Positions 25,253 through 43,500 of a stretch of DNA of 64,000 nt are shown here, piece after piece. The notes beneath the pieces are model-generated. The model searched no databases, was not told where the DNA came from, and worked only from the letters and a program-made list of their open reading frames with translations. Position 1 is the stretch's first letter. Every line of letters starts with the position of its first letter. Made by a program: the position numbers and the translations under genes. Source of the stretch: Anas platyrhynchos (lineage: Eukaryota; Chordata; Aves; Anseriformes; Anatidae); assembly GCF_047663525.1 (NCBI RefSeq), contig NC_092612.1, forward strand, positions 5,117,501 through 5,181,500, in the 5' to 3' direction.

Positions 25253-25398
25253 TGCCACGCAGCCCCAACCCATGCATACAGCCCCTGTGCCAGCAGGGTG
25301 CGGCCATGAGGTCACAGCGCCGCGCTGTGACGCTGTGTCAGGCCACAGGCACTTCTCTGTGCCGGCCCCAACGGCGGCACTCACGCGGCGGTGGCAGC

Positions 25399-28388
25399 AT
25401 GGGGCGGATGTGGGGGGCTGCGGCCCCCACCCGCCTCCTCCTCCTCCTCCTCGTGCTGTGTGCCCGGGATGCCTGGGCTATGCCAAGGCGAGCTCTGGGA
25501 GCAGGTGGGCACCAGCGCCGGGGGCAGCGGCAGGGCCGGATGCGGGCGAGTCGCCGGAGGGGCTGGGGGCCGAAGCCTGGGCTGAGCCCCCCCGGGGCCC
25601 CTGTGAGCCGAGCCATGCGCCACGCTGCCCCAGCTCCAGCCTTCCCCTCCGTCGGGAGGTCCCTGAGCCCCGCCGCAGCCTCGGGCATCTCGCCCCGTGC
25701 CCCGGCCCCTCCGTCACTGCAGGGTGCTCGGGGGCACAGCGGGCAAGGGGAACGTGTCTGCTCTCTGCTTGCTTCCAGGTGACGATGTGCTCGGCAGCGC
25801 TTCCCCAGCTCCTCAGCTGGGTCCTGGAGTGGAGCTCCAGGGGCAGCCCAGCGGTAAGTTGTCACCGTCCCCCTGCCTCCAAAGCAGCAGCACTGGACCC
25901 CTTCCGAGGGGTCGTCCGCTCCCTGGGGGGGCTTCCCGAGGGCAGACTTGGTTGTAGCACGCAGTGGAAGCCCTCCTCACCTGTCCTGGCCCCCATCTGT
26001 GCCCGCAGGCCGTGCTGTTCCAGCTGCGCCGTGGAATCCTGCTCCTGAGACTGGGTGGCACCCCACAGGTACGTGGGCTACGGTGTGGCTCTTGCTTTCC
26101 TTGGGGTTTGTTGGTGGCTTTCTGCGCCAGCTGAGCAGTGCTGCAGCCTCTCCCTGGCCAGTGGGCTCTTCTCCACAAGAAGCGGGGACGAGTGTTTTTC
26201 TGCCAGCTCGCCCTGCTCCTGGGCCCTGCGCCGTGCCCCGGCCCCTCTGTCAGCCACCGCAGGGCGCTGGGGCAGAAGGAGCTCCCAGCACGCACTGGCA
26301 ACGGTTTTGCTCTGTGCCTGTAGGTGATTTGTCCGGGACGTCCGAGCATGGTCCTGTCCTCGTGCCCCAGGGCAATCCCCCAAGTAAGTCAGCGGGAGGG
26401 AGGAGCGAGCATTGTCCTTGTTTGCTGCCCGCGTGCAATGGACCTTCAGCCTTCCTTGGCCTCAGCCGCGCAGGAGAGCAGAGAGGGAAGGGCTCAGGCT
26501 CGGTGACACGCCTGGGGCGCTTTGCCTTGCCAAGCTGTCTTTGCCAGCCGCTCCGCCCCCTGCAGAGCCAGCGGGCACGGTGGGCTTGAGTTTCGAGCCT
26601 GGGCTGAGCTCTGGGGAGGCCCTTCTCTGGGCAGCTGCACGCACGCTTCGTTCGTTTTGTCCCGGCACGCTGGCACTGCAGGCCCCTGCTGCCTGTTTGC
26701 AAGAGGCTCCTGGGCGGGAGGGAGAGCCCAGGGCCGTGCAGCAATCCCCTGTGGGAGCTGCGCGATGGGAAGAAGCATCCCGCCCTGTTTGGTGGGAGCT
26801 GCTCTGTTCTGTGTTTGCTTGCAGGTGTGGCTGTAGGCGACGGCTCTCCAGCTTCCGCGCTGGGTCCTCAAAGAGCAAGGCATCAAGCGAGAAGAGGCCA
26901 AAGCTCCCAGAGGACCTCGGCAATCCTGCAGGAAATCCTGCAGGAACTGGAGGGAGCACAGGGTGGGTGTGCTGCACGGGGAAGCCTGAGGGGCTGGCTA
27001 CAGCCGTGTGCATGCTGAGAAGCATCGCCTGCTGCAGCTAGAAGCATCCTCCTGCTGAGGAGCGGTCGCTCCCAGTGCAACTGTGCCGCTTTCTTGCCGA
27101 AGGGGCGGACGGAGAGGCTGTGCAGAAGGAGGCGCTTCCCAGGGGAAACACGCTGCCAGGCTCGGAGGGAGCGCCAGAGGCAGCGCCAGCGACCGTCCCA
27201 CCAGGTAATTGCCGTCCGGTGGCACGCTTAGCACAGAGCAGGTGCTGCCAAAGGAGCCTGGAAGCGCTCTGCAGGAGGGCTGTGGGCTCTGGCGCGCGGA
27301 GCTCAGCGCCAGCAGTGTGCCAGAGATGCTGGCGGGCCTCCGTGCCTGTGGGTGGGGATCGCCTGCCTCCCACCGCAGCCAGTTGCAGCCCGTGACCCGT
27401 ACCAGAGCGTACCTCCCGCAGCACCTGAGCCCCGCAGCTTGCCCAAGTCCCCAGGGGCCCAAAGCAGCACCGCAGCAGCGAGTGGGACCCCTCCTGTGAC
27501 CTGCGGCCCAGGGGGCTGCACGGACTCGCAGAGGGAGCCTCTCCATCCGCCCGTCTGTCCGCCCGTCCTTCGGCATCCTCTGTGCCTAAGCCGTGCTGAG
27601 GCTTTCCCTTTCTCTCCTTCTTGGCAGTGCTCTCGGAGCCCGGAGAAGCCCGCCACATCGGGGTGTTCCAGTTTTTTCAAGAGAATCCAGGTACTGAGCA
27701 GCCCGTAAGCGGGAGCCGCGAGCATGGCGGCGGCGCCTTCTGCTGCAAGCAAGGCAGCTTCTTCCCGGAGAGGCTGGCAGCGGGAGAGCGACCGTCTCAG
27801 CACTGCCAGAGCTCCCGCAGGCTGCCCAGCAGTGCGAGGACGCGCTAAGGCCCAGAGCTGTTCCTCCAGGTGCGGCTGGCGAGAGGAGCGCGAGTGCCTC
27901 GGCCGGTGCCGCCGTGCGCAAGCACTGCCTCGTGAGCGCGGCGGCAATCGTGGGCTCCCTGCTCTTCAGCACGCTTCTGTGCTGTGGGGTCATCCGGCTG
28001 CGCAGGAGAAGACAGCAGTGAGCGGCCGTCTCTCGCCCCAGCTCCCCGTCGGCCGGCTGCCGCTGGCCTTGCAGCACCGCCGGTGAGGTGCTGCGGCGCG
28101 GCCGCCGGGTGCTGCCCAGCCTCCTCTCTCCGCAGGCACCTCTCCGCAGCCTCAGAAGCCCGGGCACCGAGACGGGCCCAGCGCCAGCGGCCGCCACCCG
28201 GGCCTGGACGAGCGCACCCCAGCCGGCTGCAGCGCGACCGGCCCAGCGCCCTCCAGCCCCCGTGGATACCACCCCCCCGGCCCCCACCACCGTCCCGGCC
28301 CTCCTGCCAGGGCTGGGGGCGGCCCCCCCGGCGTGCGGGGCAGCGGGGGGGTGAGGACTGGCAGCCGGCCGGCAGCTTGTCCGAATAA
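25399..28388 (+). CDS. Unrecognised type I membrane protein gene, phase-1 exons
   Basis: I do not recognise this gene. Nine exons join cleanly: 25399-25504, 25779-25853, 26009-26068, 26324-26383, 26825-26962, 27103-27204, 27628-27690, 27870-28017 and 28136-28388. Exon 1 encodes a textbook signal peptide (MGRMWGAAAP then six leucines, cut near ARDAWA). Exons 2-7 are all phase 1-1, short, and rich in Gly, Pro, Ser and Ala; exon 5 adds a predicted helix, SAILQEILQELEGAQ. Exon 8 encodes a membrane span (LVSAAAIVGSLLFSTLLCCG) followed by a basic stop-transfer (RLRRRR). Exon 9 is a Pro/Arg-rich cytoplasmic tail whose stop TAA lies inside an AATAAA signal. If the last intron is retained, translation stops at 28019 right after RRRRQQ. 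Exons could be missing in 27205-27627. Ligand and function are unknown. Confidence 0.6.
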
Positions 28389-28389
28389 A
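28384..28389 (+). terminator. Poly(A) signal AATAAA
   Basis: AATAAA overlaps the predicted stop codon (28386-28388) of the membrane-protein gene. It is followed within 30 bases by a GT-rich stretch (GTGTCCAGGCTGTG), the expected downstream element. Confidence 0.6.
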
Positions 28390-28980
28390 GCTCTGCACCC
28401 GAATCGCCAGTGTCCAGGCTGTGCTTCGCCTCGCGCTAAGTGGCCAGGGGAGGGAGAAGCTACAAGCAACCTGCGGACACCTTTTCCCCTCTCCAGCCTC
28501 TTCTGCCGCTTGTCCCCGCTCTCTTGCCCTGCTCCAGCACGCAGGCCCTCCCATGGCATTGCAGGCCTTCCCAACGGGGTCCTGCATGGGCTTCCCTTTC
28601 TCTGCGAGACCAGGAAAGGGGAGGCACCGCCATAAACAGGCTGTTCCCAGTGCTGGCAGCCTTGGGGACACCAGAGCATTCCAGACACGAGCTGGGGCTC
28701 TCTTCCGAGCAGCTGCGAACGAGGCTGTCCCTTCTCAGATCCGCTTTCCAGCCAGCAGCAGAACAGAGGCAGAACCTCTTCCTCCAGCTTTCCTGCTTCT
28801 TTCGCGCAGTTTGCCTGCCTGTTCTTTGTCTCCTTGTCCTGGCCAGCCTGTTGTCCGGCGCCCTGTGGGCTGGACACACAGCTCTCTGTCTCCTCAGGCT
28901 TTTCCTTAGAGCATCAACAAGTGCTGAGCCCTGCGGGTTGGATGGCTGAGAGAGGGAGTTAGGGGGATACAAGAAATCAT
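28390..28980. other. GC-rich spacer, no gene assigned
   Basis: The base composition stays high to about 28900 and then falls. Open frames exist on both strands, but they look like by-products of GC richness: none has splice links or family resemblance. It may be downstream flank of the membrane-protein gene. Confidence 0.4.
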
Positions 28981-29510
28981 TAGCCACTAAAAAGGAGGAA
29001 TTATCCTTTCAAACAAGGCTTTAGAGTCCAAGGAAGAGGCTTTCTGCCCTAATATGTGATGCTGGGGCCTAAAAATCATGCACAGCGCAGCCCGCTTCCT
29101 CTGTCTGGATCCTAAAGTGATGCTTTGATCCCTCCAGATGGGTGTTTGGACCCAAAGAGGAGGCTTTGGGCTCTAACATTCAGGCCTCATCTCCTAGCAT
29201 GAGGATTTGGGAATTTGAAAGGAGGGCTGTTCCTCTCCAATAAGGCCTCACCATCTAAGAAGTCCGCATTGCAGGGAACCAGGTCCGTTGTGTCCGTTGG
29301 GACAGGACCTGCCACAGAGGCCCTGCTCCCGGTTCCAGAGATGGTCCCTGGGCCCTGATGTGGCAATAATAAGGTTATAATAAAATTGTGACCCTAAAAA
29401 TAGGGGTTTGTTCCTTGTAAGTGGCAGCCTGGTCTGTAAGATTAATGTGTAAGCAAGAAAAAGCCACTAAAAAGGAGGGGTTACCCTTTCAGACTGCGGC
29501 AGAGTCCCGA
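28981..29510. repeat. Degenerate short-period repeat region
   Basis: Related phrases recur irregularly. CCACTAAAAAGGAGG occurs at about 28984 and again at about 29463, each followed by a CCTTTCA block, and AGGCTTT or AAGGC variants recur between. A similar phrase occurs near 25010-25045. It looks like an old minisatellite with units of roughly 40 bp, as is common on bird microchromosomes, but period and boundaries are uncertain. Confidence 0.35.
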
Positions 29511-30271
29511 CTTCTCGCCCCAGAGTCCTCACACCAGCAAAAAGCACCAACCAAAGCCTGGGGGAACTTTGGTACAGCACAAGAGAAGGGAGTGGGGGTA
29601 GCGGAGCCGCATGGCAGAGCTGCTGCTTTTCACCAGTTGATCATCCCTGATAATTGAAAGTAAGGCTGGGTGGGATGACCCCCACCCCCAGTCCTGGCAG
29701 CAAGCTTGGTCCACAACACACTGGAATAACGATTCTGCTCCCTCACACCCCTACAGCTTCATCATCTGACACGGGTACAGTCAAAACAATGGCATACACG
29801 AGTAAAAGTCAAGAGTTGACATAGTAACTCCAGGATTTGGCTATCAACTGTCCGAGAAATCAGAACACCGAAGCTTCACAATGTGCCCAACATCGAGTTG
29901 TGCCAAGGGGGGAGGAAGGAAGAAGGTTTACGTTTAAGCCTTCAGAGCATCGCTCCATCAGAAGATCGATTTGCAGCCACCGTGGCGTGCCAATGGAGAT
30001 CTTTCTGTGCCAAAAGAAGTGCTTTGTCCTCTCGATATCGAAGGTAGCCACCTATAGTTACAGAACGGATGCACAAGACCTTACCTCTGACCAGCAGGGA
30101 AATTTAGGACAACTGAGTGCAGATCCTGCCAATTTCTACCCGTTCGGACTGTGCTTTAAGTCTCATTGCAGAGCCTCAGTTAGAAAAAGGATCACCTCGG
30201 GGTATCCAACAAGAAGAACAGTTTCAATTTTTTTTTTTTTTTTTTTTAAATATACCATAGGACTACACAGT
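29511..30271 (-). other. Probable ZC3H11A 3' UTR and downstream flank
   Basis: Lies directly after the ZC3H11A stop codon on the minus strand. It contains a T-run at 30228-30247 (A-run in the transcript) just 25 bases past the stop. I could not pinpoint a canonical AATAAA on the minus strand, so the transcript end is unknown. Confidence 0.4.
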
Positions 30272-39301
<9,030 letters not shown>

Positions 39302-40780
39302 GACGACGAGTTCTGCTAACAAGCTCGGGTTCTCTCCACAGGGACTTCCTCTGCTCTTGGAGAGAGCTGTCTTCACCCTTGCTTGGGCTGAAAGTCTTCT
39401 ACTGGCTTGTGATCAGTGAAATCTTCTTTTTAAAAGTAACCCTAAAGAAAGTAACAAGTGAAAAATGAGGAACGAACAGTTTTCCAGCTTTCTTCAGTTA
39501 ATCAAATCAAGTTATCAGTCTCTCAAAGAGAGCAAAGCCTTTTTCCCAAATTCTGGAAATACACACCAAGAAGTGGCATAAGCTTTGCCTTTGCTGAAGG
39601 AAGATAAATAACACAAAGAAAATCTGTCTAGTTTGTTTTACAGGCTTGTCTTTCTCAGTATGGAACAAACTGACCTCCCTGGTCTAACTTTGCAGTTGCC
39701 TATTCTGCCTTTGTCCTGGAGAGAAGAGCAAGAAAGGAACAAATCTATTTTTGCACTCCAAAAACGGGTTAGAGGAGGATTATCACACCTACCTAAGGGT
39801 ACTTCCTTGTTTGTTTATAAAGCACCAAGTATTTCTCTTAGACAGTCTCTGTTGCTGGTCTGTTTTGTGCCTTCCATTTACAATAAAGATATTAAGATGC
39901 TTACCCCTTGTTTTTTGTTGTTTGTTTTTTGTTTTTTTTCTAACGAACAGTGGAAGTGGAGAGTCGGATGACAAGCAAGAACAAACACTAGAAACTCCTT
40001 GTTCTGCCCCTGCTTTTTAATCACCCAGCATCACCCCGGCTGCAAAACAGCCTCTGCTGATTTACCTGCTTGTTAAAGCACCCCACAGGCTGCAAGTGCG
40101 GTGTGCTAGGTGTCAAGTTCTATTTCACGGTGCACAGGTAACCATTCGTCTTCCCACAATCGAAGCACAGAACAGCCTCTTGCTAACAGAACTCATCCCT
40201 GCTGCTGCAAGAAACCTCATGGCCTGCAGGAAAACCTCAAGCTAAGAGTTCCAAAGCAAAAGCAGAAAACGCATGATTTGTACTCTTTATATTGGAGTGA
40301 ATTCTAGCTGCTAAACGCTGCCTACATCTGAGGGCACGTGCTGAGGCTGGGAGGAAGGACACTCAACACCCACTGACAGCAGGAGTGCAAAGATGCCAGC
40401 CAAGAAGGCAAAGGTTAGAGCTGAACGCTGCCTCAGCTTCCTCCAGCAGCCAGCTGGGGGTCACCTTTCAGCACGCGCTCTGAGACTCTGAGCCCTGAAT
40501 TGGCAACATGACTATTTTTTTCCACTATTAAGCTTTTCATTAGTGCTTTTGGTTTGTTTGTGGGTATTTTTGTTTGCTTTTTTTGTCTTAGTTTCTAATT
40601 TTTATGGAGCAGTGACTTTAGCTGGAAAGAAGGGAGAAGCCAAGTATTTCTCAGTGAAGACGATAACAATTCTGTCTCTGTATTTGTAGAAAGAGACTGT
40701 TTGGCAGGTACAGGATACTTCACTGAGACTGTATTCTAGATAAACAGAAAACCTGACTGAAGAAATCTGTGTCCTTCCAG

Positions 40781-40839
40781 ATTCCTGGGCATTTCAAGCG
40801 GTGACTCCTGAACGTTCTTGGGAAGAAGACCAACAACAG
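40781..40839 (+). other. Candidate non-coding exon (plus strand)
   Basis: A 59-bp segment is bounded by a good acceptor (TGTGTCCTTCCAG before 40781) and a strong donor (CAACAACAG then GTAAGTG at 40840). It has no long frame. This could be an exon of an unknown plus-strand transcript or chance splice-like signals. Confidence 0.2.
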
Positions 40840-41448
40840 GTAAGTGATGAGAACACTGTACAAGTCCCTACGGAGACAGACTACATAGTTATTGTGGATC
40901 GCTATGAGCTCAAAGTATGTCTAATTTCACCTTTTTTTTAATGCTCAAATAGGACATATTCCTGCGTCATGTAAAATTGCAAATTAAGCCCATTGTTAAC
41001 CAATGCCAATTAAAACAATTAATTGGAAGGACATACAGATAGTGAAATAATTCAGCCTGTAATGCACTGTGACTGTTTAGTTTCCACACCTCATGGAGAT
41101 TTCTGTAGGCTACCATTTGCTTCTGGTCATCTGTAGTTTAGGAGACAGATTCTTTGCCTAATTTTTAAGACAAAAGGCCTTGCTGAATTTTAAAATACCA
41201 CACTGACAACCTGCTAGTACTATTATGGATATCATTTTAATGATTCATAATTCTTATGATGGGTTTGAGGGCTTTTATTTGGGGATTTTTTTTCATGCTT
41301 TGATGTATTAAGAACCTGAAAAGGATCTTTATTTCTTGCAGGGATGATATTAAACCTGAAGTTAGCAGGTTGACGTAAACTAGCTAGCCATGGAGAAGTG
41401 ACTACTTTTCTGAAATTCCTTGAAAGTGCAGTATTAGAATTTCTTATA

Positions 41449-41449
41449 T

Positions 41450-41487
<38 letters not shown>

Positions 41488-41488
41488 C
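41449..41488. repeat. GT/AT dinucleotide microsatellite
   Basis: About seven GT units followed by about 12 AT units in uninterrupted sequence. Confidence 0.9.
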
Positions 41489-42539
41489 ATGAGGGAGGCA
41501 GAGTTTGCTGATAAGATGATAAGCAGCATTATTTCCAGGGGGCAGCAGTATTTCCATTTCGTATGGCTGCTCCCTAAAGCTACATGCTTGCAGGCTCACA
41601 CAGGTAATGGACAGCTGTGGCAGTGGAAGAAGGTGCTGCCACTAGCTTGTCACTGTTGCTGTGCCAGAGATTATCATCTCTGCATCTTTGGTAATAGAAA
41701 TGGCTGTGTGAGAGAGAGGTGATTGCTACAAGCAGTCGCTTTGCTATTTACCCACCCCTGAATTTAAAGGTAGGATTGAGCAAACTAATCCACCTTTGCT
41801 CTGGGCGTTTGAGCAATCTGTTCTGCCAGCAGAGTTGTAGGCATGGCACACGTGGGTAAAGGTAATCACCTAAGGGTGCTTCCTTTTCCAGCTGGCACAG
41901 CTGTATCTACAAGATCTGCAGCCTTTTTACAGTGCCCCGCACTGCTGCAATGCTTCTCTAATGAAATGCAACAGTGGCTTTGCTGTGGCAGCAGCTGTCC
42001 TACAAAGAGGATCGTGTCATTCCCTGCTGCTTTGGGAGCAGTCGACTTGCAATTACAACCATTGATGTGATAGATTGGTTAGTAGTAAAAGATTGTCCGA
42101 AATTTCACCCTTTCCTTTCTCTGAAATATGAAAAATTAACTCATTTTCCCTGCTGAAATCTCATGGGATATTTAATCTGTTCTCTGAAGTGTCACATTTT
42201 ATTTAATAGCGTAAGAAAAAGTAGGCTCTCACTTGTATTGTTACTGTTCAACCTCCGAAAACATATAGAGCGTATTCAAAGGATCTTGTACTATTCTAAA
42301 GTTGTTGTTTTGCTCCATTGTTGTCTTCAGAAATTGTTATGCTTTGTCACTGAGATAACGAAGGGAAACACAGCGTATTGAAGAGAAGTACGTAGTGGGA
42401 GTTAAAGCAAAACGTAGACTAAGATATCTGGACACGTACTGAAGGAAGAGCTCCTCTTTATTCAACTTGGAGGTGGAAAAAAAGGGGGTTGGGGGTGGGT
42501 TTTTTGTTTGTTCGCTGTTTGTTTTTTCTCCAAAGGTTT

Positions 42540-43500
42540 TGGGGGTGTCCCAGCCAGCCCCGGAGGACATTCCTCCCTCAGCACCGGGCACCTGAGGGGA
42601 ACTCGGGGCTGGAGAAGAAGCCGAGGTCGGGGAGCCGGGCGCCCTCAGCGCCTTTATGCCCTGAGCCGAGCCGAGCCGGGCCGGGCCGGCCGCCGCCTGC
42701 CGGGCGGAGCGGCTCCGCCCCGCTCCCTGCCGGGGGAGGCTGAGGCACCGCGGCCCGCCGCTGCCCGCCGCTGCCCGGCCCTGCCCGGCTCTCAAACCCT
42801 CCCGGGGACGGGGCGGGGAGGCTGCGAGGCGCCGGGAGGATGCGAGTGGGCGCCGCGGGCTGCGAGGCGAGGGCCCGGGCGGCCGGCGGAGCTGGGACTC
42901 GGCGACGGCTCAGCGCCCGCCCCGCCGGCAGCGGACGACTCCCGGAGACGCAAAACGGCGGCGGCGGAGGAGGAGGCAGGCGGCGGGGCTGAGAGGAGAG
43001 GGGGGAGAGGCGGCTGCGGGAGGCGACCCCAAGCGGCCACGGGAGACCCCCGGGGAGAAGGCGAGGCGCTCCCCCGGCCGGCCCTGAGGAGAGGGGCGGC
43101 TGCGAGCACCCCTTCCCCGGCTCTGTGAGGGGGGAACGGGGCGCGGTTGGGCTGTGACAGAGCCGGGGGTATGGGGGGCACTCGGGCAGGGCGAGCAACT
43201 TCGCTTTCCGTGCCTTGAAACGGGACGGAGCCAGCCGAGACCGGGCTCCCCCCCCTCTATATATACACACACGCGCTCGGTGTGGCGGTGGGAGGGGAGC
43301 GGGGCCATGTCCCCAGCCCTGCCGGGGGGTTTTGCGGTGCCGGGGGCCGCCCTGACGCCCGGCTGTCCCCCAGGTGCTGCGCGGCGCTGGAGATCGGCAG
43401 CCGGCGGGGCGAGGCGCCTAATGGAGGCGGCGGCGGGGCGCTGAGGGAGCGGAGAGGCTGCGGCTGTCAGCGCTGCCCGGTAGGTGCTGGGGCTCCCCAT
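42540..43500. promoter_or_regulatory. CpG island, probable bidirectional promoter
   Basis: About 1 kb of very GC-rich, CpG-dense DNA stands between AT-richer flanks. It is the only such island upstream of ZC3H11A and is its best promoter candidate on the minus strand. On the plus strand a TATA-like run (CTATATATACACAC) lies at 43256-43270, and a splice donor GTAGGTG follows CTGCCCG at 43480. This suggests a plus-strand first exon ending at 43479. Long open frames here on both strands follow from the lack of AT-rich stops and are not taken as genes. Confidence 0.6.

Larger units (their letters stand above)
24197..25398. other. Spacer between the MROH-like and membrane-protein genes
   Basis: This holds the likely 3' UTR of the MROH-like gene, a CCTTG/CCCTG pentamer-type simple repeat (about 24652-24712), ATTAAA at 24749-24754 and a T-rich tract at 25048-25125. 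A pair of inverted repeats is annotated separately. No additional coding exon is convincing. Confidence 0.55.
39302..42530. other. Upstream region of ZC3H11A, no coding exon found
   Basis: No coding exon is recognisable. ZC3H11A 5' UTR exon(s) should lie here or in the CpG island at 42.5-43.5 kb but could not be placed. A GT/AT dinucleotide tract lies at 41449-41488. A possible plus-strand non-coding exon is listed separately. Confidence 0.4.

Noticed and set aside
42508-43500. Long Pro/Arg/Gly-rich frames on both strands of the CpG island
   Set aside because: They result from GC composition. No conserved motif, and the plus-strand donor at 43480 fits a non-coding first exon better.
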